DNA of 41,067 nucleotides from assembly GCF_001544355.1 (NCBI RefSeq), contig NZ_BCQI01000026.1, positions 1-41,067 on the forward strand, read 5' to 3'. This DNA is from Alicyclobacillus acidiphilus NBRC 100859 (GTDB taxonomy: Bacteria > Bacillota > Bacilli > Alicyclobacillales > Alicyclobacillaceae). Shown here in pieces: positions 1 through 7,534 of this stretch (positions are counted from its first letter, which is position 1; each line of letters begins with the position of its first letter). Made by a program: the position numbers and the translations under genes. The notes beneath the pieces are model-generated. The model was not told the DNA's origin, made no database searches, and was given only the letters and a program-made list of their open reading frames with translations.

Positions 1-100
1 GGCTCGGGCGGCTCGGGCGGCTCGGGCGGCTCGCGGCGGGTTGCGGCGGGTTGCGGCGGGTTGCGGCGGGTTGCGGCGGGTTGCGGCGGGTTGCGGCTCG
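1..100. repeat. GC-rich short tandem repeats at the left edge
   Basis: Three copies of a 9-base unit (GGCTCGGGC) occupy 1-27. They are followed by five exact copies of a 10-base unit (TTGCGGCGGG) at 41-90, with near copies at 31-40 and 91-100. The open frames across this stretch are translated repeat, not genes. It lies directly beside the four-palindrome element that starts at 109 and may be part of its left flank. Confidence 0.9.
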
Positions 101-108
101 CGGCGGCG

Positions 109-298
109 AATAAGCGTCCCGTGGCGGCTTATTTGTGTCGAATTTTCGTTGCCGGGCGAAATAAGCGTCTCTCAGCCGCTTATTGGGCCTGGAAGAGGCG
201 GATCGAGGGGGCACAGAGGCAGATAAGCGGCCTGAGGCACCTTATTTTCGGCCCAATGGTCGTCTTTCAGCGACTTAAGCGGCCCTGGACCGCTTATT
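109..298. repeat. Compound element of four AATAAGC-type palindromes, copy 1
   Basis: Four imperfect palindromes with AATAAGC / GCTTATT arms lie at 109-133, 160-184, 223-245 and 275-298. Their centres are about 51, 62 and 52 bases apart. The element at 23891-24081 has the same order, the same arm sequence and almost the same spacing, and part of the first inter-palindrome spacer matches too (TGTGTCGAAT). The element is therefore a repeated unit, not four chance palindromes. Each palindrome would fold into a hairpin in RNA from either strand. It resembles REP/BIME-type or MITE-like intergenic repeats, but I cannot assign a family. Confidence 0.75.
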
Positions 299-368
299 TG
301 CCCGCCCCGGCTCCGCGCCGCCAGCCGATCCGCTGCCCGCCCCGGCCCCGCGTCGTCAGCCGATCCGC
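299..368. repeat. 35-bp imperfect tandem duplication
   Basis: The segment 299-333 is repeated at 334-368 with about three mismatches. Both copies begin TGCCCGCCCCGG and end CAGCCGATCCGC. A C-rich tail also follows the second four-palindrome element, at 24082 onwards, so this may belong to the same mobile or repeated unit. Confidence 0.8.
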
Positions 369-687
369 CCTGTGCGTCACCACCTGGCCCAGCCCGAGCG
401 ACTACTCCCTTCCGCACCCTCTATTCTTCCGCCAACGAGGGTCTTGCCCACGCACTTCCACGCCTGCTTCCCACGTTCGATCTCTGCGCAAGCCTGCCCA
501 AGTTGAACTAGAAAAGGTATTATATTTTTGGATGGTATATTCCTTCTTTCACACTTAATAAAGTGGTATTATTCTCCTATAAGCACCACCCAGACGCACC
601 ACCGGAGGCACCACCAGACACAACGAATGTTCAGCAATTTCATTCTAGTCGAGAAACGCGGACAAATGAACATGGAGGGGTACAGAC
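369..687 (+). promoter_or_regulatory. Control region upstream of the sulfatase operon
   Basis: No gene is evident here. Base composition falls sharply to AT-rich at about 505-580, as expected for a promoter, but I see no convincing -35/-10 pair. A GGTATATTCC motif at 534-543 resembles GGGATATTCC at 16072-16081 in the nanE promoter, so both could be sites for the RpiR regulator encoded at 14285. Three imperfect 12-13-base repeats beginning GCACCACC lie at 583-595, 596-607 and 608-619. A GGAGGGG ribosome binding site follows at 674-680. Confidence 0.4.
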
Positions 688-2136
688 GTGAGAATCGTCT
701 ACATCGACATCGACTCGCTGCGGCCTGATCACATGGGATGCTATGGATACACGCGGCAGACGACACCGAACATCGACGCGATCGCGGCGCAAGGGGTGCG
801 ATTCAACCGTGCCTATTGCGAGGCATCTCCCTGCGTTCCATCGAGAGCAAGCTTCATTTCCGGGAAATTTGCGATGAATCACGGCGCGCTGACGCACTTT
901 GGGCCGGGGGGCCAGTTTTATCACCCTGGCCAGGAACGGTGGAGCACGCGCTATCCTTTCTTCACGCGCTACCTTCGGCAAGCGGGCTACAAGACGGTCA
1001 CCATCTCCAGCTTCGGCGATCGACACCAGGCGTGGTGGTTCTTCGCAGGGTGGAACGAGATTCACTCGCACACGCTGAAATGCGGCAACGAAGATGCGAA
1101 TGAGGTGAATGAGCACGTCATTCCGTGGATCATGGAACATGGCGCGGAGGACAATTATCTGTTGCACGTTCAGTACTGGGATCCGCACGGCTTCTACACG
1201 GCGCCTGACGAATTCGCGGAGCGATTCGCGAACGAACCGGCCCCGGCGTTCCCAAGTGAAGAGGTTATCGCGGAACACCAGAAGATGTACCATCCGCGAT
1301 CGGCCCGCACGTTTCACTGGGCAATCACACCCAACATCCCGCGCAAGATGCCGCATTATATCCGCAACCGATCCGACTTCGAACAGCTGATCAACGGCTA
1401 CGACGCAGGCATCGCCTTCATGGATCTGCATGTTGGGCAGATTGTCGAAGCGTACCGGAAGCTGGGTATCGAAGACGAAATCTGCTTCATTATCAGCGCC
1501 GATCACGGCGAATCATTCGGCGAACAGGGCATTTACATGGAGCACGGGATGGCGACCGAATCGGTGCACCACATCCCACTGATTGTGCGAATCCCCGGCA
1601 TGGCTGGTGCGGGCGGCGAGATCGACCGCTTCGTGTACAACGTCGACGTGGTTGCGACCATCACGGAACTCGCCGGTCTTCCGATTCCAATCGGCTGGGA
1701 CGGACAGTCGCTGCTTCCGCTCCTTCAGAGCCAAGACGCAGCGTGGAGCCGCGATTATTTGATCCTGGAGCACGCTTTGTACGCCTGCCAGCGGGCTGTG
1801 CGGGACTCCAGATGGCATTACATTCGGACGTACGATCCCGGATTCTACGAGTTCGATCGCGTCGTCCTCTACGACATGGAGAGAGATCCGAACCAATTGG
1901 TCAACGTCGCCGAGAAGCACCCGGACGTGGTGGCTCTCATGGATCGCCGGATCGCCGATTGGGTACAGTCGAACCGCGATCGCCATGGAGAGATCATGGA
2001 CCCGATGGAGCAGGTGATTGCGACTGGGCCGTATCGTTACATCAGCCGCGAAGCGTGGATCCAGCGGCTGCGGGAGCTTGGCCTGTCGAGCGAAGCGGAC
2101 GCTTTGGCGGCGCGCGTGCACAGCGAGTACGAGTAA
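688..2136 (+). CDS. Cytoplasmic sulfatase, formylglycine (type I) family
   Basis: A 482-aa member of the alkaline-phosphatase/sulfatase superfamily that hydrolyses sulfate esters. The N-terminal YIDIDSLRPDH carries metal-binding aspartates. CVPSR at residues 49-53 is the sulfatase signature, whose Cys49 would be oxidised to formylglycine by a maturase not encoded here. SADHGESFG near residue 270 supplies the distal Asp-His metal ligands. There is no signal peptide or membrane segment, so it should act inside the cell on an imported sulfated sugar. The GTG start at 688 is chosen because GGAGGGG lies 7 bases upstream. It opens a run of sugar-catabolic genes. The exact substrate is unknown; a related phosphonate- or phosphate-ester hydrolase is less likely given the CxPSR motif. 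Confidence 0.85.
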   Translation: MRIVYIDIDSLRPDHMGCYGYTRQTTPNIDAIAAQGVRFNRAYCEASPCVPSRASFISGKFAMNHGALTHFGPGGQFYHPGQERWSTRYPFFTRYLRQAGYKTVTISSFGDRHQAWWFFAGWNEIHSHTLKCGNEDANEVNEHVIPWIMEHGAEDNYLLHVQYWDPHGFYTAPDEFAERFANEPAPAFPSEEVIAEHQKMYHPRSARTFHWAITPNIPRKMPHYIRNRSDFEQLINGYDAGIAFMDLHVGQIVEAYRKLGIEDEICFIISADHGESFGEQGIYMEHGMATESVHHIPLIVRIPGMAGAGGEIDRFVYNVDVVATITELAGLPIPIGWDGQSLLPLLQSQDAAWSRDYLILEHALYACQRAVRDSRWHYIRTYDPGFYEFDRVVLYDMERDPNQLVNVAEKHPDVVALMDRRIADWVQSNRDRHGEIMDPMEQVIATGPYRYISREAWIQRLRELGLSSEADALAARVHSEYE

Positions 2137-2163
2137 CGTCTGTCGGGAGTGGAGGCGACGATT

Positions 2164-3306
2164 GTGCGATGCATGGGATTGACCATCTATGAAACGGCTC
2201 TGCCGCTTCGCCAGCCATTTCAAATTTCGGGCGGCGTGGTGGCGAACCCGAGTCTCGGGGCGCCTCACATCTACGTTCGCATCGAGTCGGACGAGGGAGT
2301 CGTTGGATGGGGTGAAGCCAGGCCGAGCCACCGCTGGAGTTACGAGACTGCGGAATCCGTCTTCACGACCTTGCGGGATTATCTGGCACCCGTCATCGTG
2401 GGCGCCGAGATCGACGACGCCGAGCTTGTGCGCAAGTCGATGGAGCGTGTGATTGCCAAGGGGATCACGACGGGACAACCCATCGCGAAGGCGGCAGTCG
2501 ATACCGCCATTCACGACTTGCTGGCGCGCAGCGTCGGCCGCCCGATGTCGTTTCTGTGGGGGCGCAGGCCGCCGTCCAACATCTCGCTGTCGTATTTGAT
2601 CACGACCGAGGATCCGGCCGAATTGGAACGCAAGGTGGCGTCCGCAAGGGCGGAAGGCTTTCACGGTGTCGACGTCAAGCTGGGATTTGGTCTGTCGACC
2701 GATTTGGCGTTGATCGAAGCGCTCGAACCGCACGTGGCTGGACTGTTCGTCCGGGTCGACGCCAATCAGGGCTACAGCTTGTCGGAGGCGCGCACGATTG
2801 GGCGCAGATTGGCAAGACTTGGTGCGAACGTGTTTGAACAGCCTTTGCAGGCCGACGATTTGCACGGACATGCGCAATTGCGCCGGCTGGTGGATGTTCC
2901 CATCGCGCTCGACGAATCGATTTGGACAGCCGCCGGGGTTGCCGAGGCTTCGCGGCGCGAGGCGTGCGACGCGGTGGTCGTCAAGCTCACGAAAATGGGC
3001 GGACCTTCGGGCGCGAAACTGGCTGGCGACGTGGCTCGAGCCTGCGGGTTGGACGTGTTGGGCGGGGGCCTCACAGAGTCGACCATCGGCTTGGCCGCCA
3101 GCGCCATGGTGTTCGATGCCATTGGCATCCAAAGGCCGGTGGATTTGAATGGACCGTTTTTCCTCGCCGACGATCCTGTGACGCCCAAGGGGCGGATCGC
3201 CGATGGGGTGTACCATTTGCCAGCCGGGGAGGGACTTGGCTGCGTGATCGACGAGGAACGCATCGCGCCATGGACCCGACAGACCTACCGCCTGAGCGGA
3301 AATTGA
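2164..3306 (+). CDS. Enolase-superfamily enzyme (mandelate racemase/muconate lactonizing type)
   Basis: About 380 aa, with the capping domain followed by a (beta/alpha)7 barrel. Metal ligands are visible in order: RVDANQGYS (Asp), FEQPL (Glu) and IALDES (Asp). The barrel lysine of VVVKLTKMGG is present, with GGGLTEST near the C-terminus. Where the MLE subgroup usually has Lys-x-Lys, this protein reads Asp-Val-Lys, so one base is kept and the partner lysine is lost. The preferred start is GTG 2164, with GGAGG at 2151-2155 just upstream; GTG 2149 is possible but lacks that spacing. It lies 27 bases after the sulfatase. The reaction could be dehydration, epimerisation or cycloisomerisation of an acid sugar or related compound, and I cannot choose among them. 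Confidence 0.8.
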   Translation: MRCMGLTIYETALPLRQPFQISGGVVANPSLGAPHIYVRIESDEGVVGWGEARPSHRWSYETAESVFTTLRDYLAPVIVGAEIDDAELVRKSMERVIAKGITTGQPIAKAAVDTAIHDLLARSVGRPMSFLWGRRPPSNISLSYLITTEDPAELERKVASARAEGFHGVDVKLGFGLSTDLALIEALEPHVAGLFVRVDANQGYSLSEARTIGRRLARLGANVFEQPLQADDLHGHAQLRRLVDVPIALDESIWTAAGVAEASRREACDAVVVKLTKMGGPSGAKLAGDVARACGLDVLGGGLTESTIGLAASAMVFDAIGIQRPVDLNGPFFLADDPVTPKGRIADGVYHLPAGEGLGCVIDEERIAPWTRQTYRLSGN

Positions 3307-3335
3307 CAGACTGACCACAGATTGGGGGATATACG

Positions 3336-4355
3336 ATGCCGCGAAACAAAGTGAGATTTGGGATTGTCGGCTGTGGCGTGATCTCGCCGCTGCACGCGAA
3401 GGGGATTGCCGCCTGCTCGGACGCGGAACTGGTGGCCGTGGCGGATGTCGATCCGGAGCGCCGTCAGGCGTTCGCGGCGGAATACGGGGCCGCGCGCACG
3501 TTCGCGGATTACGAGGAGATGATGCGCGAGGCGGAGATCGACGCTGTCAGCATTTGCGTGCCGAGCGGGATGCACGCGGACGTCACGTTAGCCGCGGCAA
3601 AGTACGGTAAACACGTGTTGTGTGAAAAGCCGCTGGACATCAGGCCGGATCGGATGACGGAGATGATTTCGGCGTGCCGGGCGGCGGACGTGCGGCTCGG
3701 TGCGGTGTATCAGCGCCGCGTGTCTCCTGTCGCGATCGCGCTGAAACGTGCGCTGGAAGCTGGCGCGTTTGGCCGGCTGGTTCTGTGCGACGCGTATCTC
3801 AAGTACCACCGCAGCCAGGCCTACTACGACAGTGCTGGCTGGCGCGGCACGTGGGCCGTCGATGGCGGCGGCGCCTTGATGAACCAAGGCGTGCACGGCG
3901 TCGACATGGTGCAGTGGCTCGGCGACGGCATCCGCCGCGTGTTTGGACGGACCGCGGCCTTGGTACGCAACATCGAGGTGGAGGATACGGCGGTGGCCGT
4001 TGTCGAATATATGAACGGGGCGTTCGGCGTGATCGAGGGCGCCACCAGCGTCTACCCGGAACGGCCGAGCCACTTCGAAATCCATGGCGAACGCGGAACG
4101 GTTGTGTTCGACGACAACGGCGTGATCGAGTGGACGTTTGCGGATGATGCGGCACAGGGGCTGAAACCGGAAAGCGGCGCGGCAGCGGCGAACGGGCACC
4201 AGCTGTTTGTGGCGGACATGGTCGAGGCGATTCTGGACCACCGCGATCCGCTCGTCTCCGGCGAAGAGGCGCGTAAAGCGGTCGATATCATTCTCGCCAT
4301 TTATGAATCTCAACGCACCGGTCGCGAGATTGTGTTGGGCAGTGCGGGCGCTTGA
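3336..4355 (+). CDS. Gfo/Idh/MocA-family NAD(P)-dependent oxidoreductase (1)
   Basis: 339 aa, the usual family length. An N-terminal Rossmann fold begins FGIVGCGVISPLHAKG (GxGxxx dinucleotide loop). CEKPLDI provides the family EKP motif, and GGGALMNQGVHGVDMV carries the conserved histidine and aspartate of the substrate site. The family oxidises or reduces sugars, inositols and keto-sugars. ATG 3336 is preceded by a G-rich ribosome binding site. The gene overlaps the next oxidoreductase by four bases, which indicates translational coupling. Its substrate is presumably an intermediate of this locus. Confidence 0.88.
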   Translation: MPRNKVRFGIVGCGVISPLHAKGIAACSDAELVAVADVDPERRQAFAAEYGAARTFADYEEMMREAEIDAVSICVPSGMHADVTLAAAKYGKHVLCEKPLDIRPDRMTEMISACRAADVRLGAVYQRRVSPVAIALKRALEAGAFGRLVLCDAYLKYHRSQAYYDSAGWRGTWAVDGGGALMNQGVHGVDMVQWLGDGIRRVFGRTAALVRNIEVEDTAVAVVEYMNGAFGVIEGATSVYPERPSHFEIHGERGTVVFDDNGVIEWTFADDAAQGLKPESGAAAANGHQLFVADMVEAILDHRDPLVSGEEARKAVDIILAIYESQRTGREIVLGSAGA

Positions 4356-5299
4356 GGAAGATTGCCTTGTGCGGACTGGCGTTGAGCCATCCGTGGACGT
4401 TTGCCGATATCATGCTGGAAACCGCCGAAGTGGAATTGCACGTGTGGGATTCGTCGATCGATCGCGTCCGCGCCTTTGTCGACGGCCATCCCGGTGCAGT
4501 GGTGCACGAAGATTTCGACTCGCTGCTGCGGGTCCGACCCGATGGCGCGATGGTCTGCACGGAAAGCAGCCTTCATCACACCTACGCCATCGCGTGTCTG
4601 GAAGCGGCGGTGCCGACGTTTATCGATAAATGCATGGTCGTCAGTCGTTCCGCGCTCGCCGAGCTGGTCGATGCCGAGGAGCGGACGCGGACACCCGTCT
4701 TCAGTTCTTCGATCCTGCGCTACAGTCCGGATTTTGCGGCCCAGGCGAAGAGAACCCATGCGTTGCCCCGCCATGAACGGCTGTTGGCGCAGGCGACCGT
4801 CTACCACTCTATCGAGGGTTACCTGAAGCCTGGAAACGAGTGGCAGGACATTCCTGAGATAGGCGGTGGAACCCTGGTGAACATGGGGGTGCATGGGCTC
4901 GAACTGCTGTTGCTGAACGCAGGGCCGGGTGTCAAGCGCGTGTTTGCCGCTGCCGATCGCCGCTATTTCACCGCGTCCCAATCGGAAGACGTCGCCGTGA
5001 TTCAAGCGCAGTACGCCGACGGCATGATTGGAACCGTTCGGGTGGTTGGTTCGACCATCTTGCATGGCTATCAGATGGAGGTTGTTTCGCGGGCGGGCCT
5101 GGATTCTGTGTTTATACCAAACGACCAATCGAGAGATTTGCTGGAGCAGTATGGGTATCGGGGGTGTGTCCAGAATTTTCTAGGTATGGTCGAAGGTGCA
5201 TCGACATCCGCGTCGTTTGCGGACGCGGTCCACATTTGCAGCGTCCTGTTGGCGGCTCGAGACAGCGTCCGCACCGGATCGTGGGCCGAGGTTCCGTGA
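4352..5299 (+). CDS. Divergent Gfo/Idh/MocA-like oxidoreductase (2)
   Basis: 315 aa, starting at TTG 4352 inside the stop codon of the preceding gene. The fold-level pattern of the family is recognisable: a Rossmann-like N-terminus, then GGGTLVNMGVHGLELL. Key motifs have drifted. The N-terminus reads IALCGLALSHPWTF with no GxGxxG loop, the EKP motif is replaced by IDKCMVV, and the aspartate after the conserved histidine is Glu. It may bind the cofactor differently, act as a partner of the adjacent canonical enzyme, or have lost redox activity. No terminator with a U-run is visible before the promoter at 5352. Confidence 0.75.
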   Translation: MRKIALCGLALSHPWTFADIMLETAEVELHVWDSSIDRVRAFVDGHPGAVVHEDFDSLLRVRPDGAMVCTESSLHHTYAIACLEAAVPTFIDKCMVVSRSALAELVDAEERTRTPVFSSSILRYSPDFAAQAKRTHALPRHERLLAQATVYHSIEGYLKPGNEWQDIPEIGGGTLVNMGVHGLELLLLNAGPGVKRVFAAADRRYFTASQSEDVAVIQAQYADGMIGTVRVVGSTILHGYQMEVVSRAGLDSVFIPNDQSRDLLEQYGYRGCVQNFLGMVEGASTSASFADAVHICSVLLAARDSVRTGSWAEVP

Positions 5300-5351
5300 T
5301 TGGATCCGTTTTGTCGCGCGAGTCAGGCAAGTGAGACTCTTGCAAAAAGCG

Positions 5352-5380
5352 TTGACAAAAAATCTCCATATTGATAGCAT
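5352..5380 (+). promoter_or_regulatory. Sigma-A promoter of the ABC importer operon
   Basis: TTGACA at 5352-5357 and TAGCAT at 5375-5380 are separated by 17 bases. This is the best sigma-A match in region I. Transcription would start near 5387, leaving a leader of about 270 nt before the binding-protein gene. Confidence 0.75.
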
Positions 5381-5425
5381 TTGAAGGAGAAAACCACCAT
5401 AAATAAAAATATAGAAAAAAGTTTC

Positions 5426-5459
5426 GATTGCTGTCGGAACGGTGCGATTGTTGTCGGAT
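5426..5459 (+). repeat. 14-bp direct repeat with 20-bp period in the importer leader
   Basis: CGATTGCTGTCGGA at 5426-5439 recurs as CGATTGTTGTCGGA at 5446-5459, with one mismatch. A 20-bp period puts both copies on the same face of the helix, about two turns apart, as is common for activator or repressor half-sites. It lies 40-75 bases downstream of the predicted start of transcription. I did not find the motif elsewhere in the window. Confidence 0.6.
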
Positions 5460-5527
5460 GATCCACTTGTCCATCTGCGGTTGTTTGTAGCCAGATTCGC
5501 TTATCTGCCTGTCATCGCAACTGTGGT

Positions 5528-5545
5528 CCCAGCTTTTGTGCTGGG
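5528..5545 (+). other. Small hairpin in the importer leader
   Basis: CCCAGC and GCTGGG pair around a 6-nt loop. No U-run follows, so it is not an intrinsic terminator. The 5460-5650 leader shows nothing I recognise as a known riboswitch class. Confidence 0.4.
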
Positions 5546-5656
5546 TTCCCTGTATCCGCCGCATGGCGAACTGGCTTCAACGATATAGGTTTCGCCTGGG
5601 ATGGCGAGAACGGCCATGCTGGGAAACCCTTACCACATTTCTCAGGGGGTAGCTGT

Positions 5657-7459
5657 ATGCGAAAGTACAAGGCGGTGCTGGCGACTGGTGTTACCGGAGT
5701 GCTCGCCCTTGCGGCCATTGGTTACGGTGTCGCGGGAAACACAGGCGCGAACACTGGGAGTACGTCGACTGGCGAAGCAAGTGTAAGCAGCAATAGTGGC
5801 AGCTTCTCGATGTTCTTCAACTTAGGTGACGGGCATGGGTTCGATCCCGACGCATCATCCTGGGAAGCCTATCTGGACGATGAGGGAATTTTCGAAGGGT
5901 TGGTCATCCCTGGCCCCAACGCGGCGACCAAGCCGATCCCAGGTATTGCTACGTCGTGGAGCGTCAGTAAGGATGGAAAAGTCTATACGTTCAACCTGCG
6001 TAAAAACGCGAAATTCTCGAATGGAGATCCGGTGACGGCGCAGGACTTCGTGTTCAGTATGCAGCGCGCGGTCAATCCGCAGACCTCCGTCGCGGATGGG
6101 CAAGGCCCGGTTACGGTCAACAACCTGCCTATCGTGAACGCTTCGAACATCATCAACGGCGTGAGTGGTTACAAACCGACAGACCTGGGTGTCAAGGCTG
6201 TCAACAACTACACCTTGCAGATTACGCTTTCTCGCAAAGATCCGACGTTCCTGAGAGATTTGACCTTGCCGACGTCGAGCTGGGTGGTTCCTTTGGATCC
6301 GAAGGTCGTCAACGCGATGAAGCCTTCCGACTGGTCCGATCCGACGAAAATCGTCTCTGACGGACCTTATGAATTGACGTCTTACAAACTCAAAACCTCG
6401 GCGACGTTGAAGCCGAATCCGCATTACTATGCGAAAACGACATTGAAGTCCATCACGGTCTATTACAACAGCACGGCTACCAATGATACGAGCCTCTCCT
6501 CGTTCAAGAGCGGACAAATGCAAGAAGTGCAGCTACAACCGCAGGATTTGGCCGCAGTCAAATCAGATCCTACGCTGAAGAAAGACCTGAAAATGTACCC
6601 GTCGTCGGCGCAGTACACATTCACCATTTTGCCGTCGAAGAACACCGCTTTGCAAAACCAAAAAGTCCGTGAAGCGTTTGCGCTTGCCATCAACCGCAAC
6701 GTCATTACGCAGTCTGTTTTGCAAGGTGCCGGAGCACCTGCCTACAACTACTATTTGCCAACATGGCTCAATCCGTGGGTAAGCAAATATGCGCAAGCGT
6801 ACAATCCGAAGAAGGCGCAGCAATTGTTGGCGCAAGCGGGTTATCCGGGCGGCAAGGGCTTCCCGACCGTGGATATCGTCGTTGGCAGCACGACGGATCC
6901 GGTAGCTGCCGCTGTCCAACAGATGTGGGAACAAACGCTCGGCGTCAAGGTCAACTTTGAGGGTCTTGAATGGGGCCAGTACGTCAACGCGTTGACGACG
7001 CAGCTCCCGGCAGATCAGGTCGGTTTTGCAAACGTCTCGACGAACGCGATATACGCCAATCTCCAACTTCCGCAGTCGCTTTTGAGCTGGATCTTCCCAA
7101 GCGGCATCAACCTCGTGAATGGTTACCTGTCGCCGTCGAATTTCCAAGCGTGGTCGACAATCAACAATAACTCCAATTTGTCCGCTGCTCAGAAGAAGGC
7201 CGAAGAGTTCGTGATTTACCAGAAGGGTCTGCCGAACAGCGTCTTGAGCAACCTGAAACTGGGTATCCAAGCATTTGCGACGAACAATCAAGCCAAGATG
7301 GAACAGTACTATGGGCAACAGATTCAAAACGCGTTCTTCATCAGCATCTACACCCCGATTGTGCCGGAATTGTTGAGCCCGCAGGTCAAGGGCTATCAAC
7401 CGGACCAGTTGCTCTTGATTGCCCCGCCTTACTGGCTGAACAACATCACCGTGAGCTGA
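5657..7459 (+). CDS. Extracellular solute-binding protein, family 5 (OppA/DppA type), without lipobox
   Basis: 600 aa. It captures an oligosaccharide or peptide outside the membrane and delivers it to the permeases encoded just downstream. An N-terminal export signal (basic MRKYK, hydrophobic core to about residue 28) is followed by a Ser/Thr/Gly linker. The mature part shows family-5 patterns such as the IATSWSVSKDGKVYTFNLR region and FSNGDPVTAQDFVFSMQRA. There is no cysteine in the whole protein, so it cannot be lipid-anchored like typical Gram-positive binding proteins; it is presumably cleaved by signal peptidase I or kept as an uncleaved N-terminal anchor. ATG 5657 follows AGGGGGT. Family-5 proteins bind oligosaccharides as well as peptides, and the neighbours favour a sugar ligand. 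Confidence 0.88.
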   Translation: MRKYKAVLATGVTGVLALAAIGYGVAGNTGANTGSTSTGEASVSSNSGSFSMFFNLGDGHGFDPDASSWEAYLDDEGIFEGLVIPGPNAATKPIPGIATSWSVSKDGKVYTFNLRKNAKFSNGDPVTAQDFVFSMQRAVNPQTSVADGQGPVTVNNLPIVNASNIINGVSGYKPTDLGVKAVNNYTLQITLSRKDPTFLRDLTLPTSSWVVPLDPKVVNAMKPSDWSDPTKIVSDGPYELTSYKLKTSATLKPNPHYYAKTTLKSITVYYNSTATNDTSLSSFKSGQMQEVQLQPQDLAAVKSDPTLKKDLKMYPSSAQYTFTILPSKNTALQNQKVREAFALAINRNVITQSVLQGAGAPAYNYYLPTWLNPWVSKYAQAYNPKKAQQLLAQAGYPGGKGFPTVDIVVGSTTDPVAAAVQQMWEQTLGVKVNFEGLEWGQYVNALTTQLPADQVGFANVSTNAIYANLQLPQSLLSWIFPSGINLVNGYLSPSNFQAWSTINNNSNLSAAQKKAEEFVIYQKGLPNSVLSNLKLGIQAFATNNQAKMEQYYGQQIQNAFFISIYTPIVPELLSPQVKGYQPDQLLLIAPPYWLNNITVS

Positions 7460-7478
7460 TAATGGGCGTCCCGCTCAT

Positions 7479-7512
7479 GTCGCATCGAGGTCCGTGGGGA
7501 CCTCGGTGCGAC
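7479..7512 (+). other. Stable intercistronic stem-loop between binding protein and permease genes
   Basis: A 15-bp stem (7479-7493 with 7498-7512, one G-T wobble) closes a 4-base loop. No U-run follows. Such hairpins after binding-protein genes commonly protect the upstream message and reduce downstream expression, so that binding protein is made in excess over the permeases. That role is inferred here. Confidence 0.75.
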
Positions 7513-7534
7513 GTCTTCTATAGGGGGTGAAAGT

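Noticed and set aside
109-298. Possible CRISPR array
   Set aside because: The units are palindromes with unequal distances, only four per site, with related spacers between the two sites and no cas genes.
61-558. 165-aa open frame over the left-edge repeats
   Set aside because: It is translated tandem repeat and palindrome sequence and matches nothing.
1513-3318. 601-aa open frame on the minus strand opposite the sulfatase and enolase genes
   Set aside because: It is antisense to two well-supported genes, has no domain pattern and no ribosome binding site. Long antisense frames are common in GC-rich coding DNA.
7479-7512. Intrinsic terminator between binding protein and permease
   Set aside because: No U-run follows, and the downstream permease has its own ribosome binding site within the same operon.
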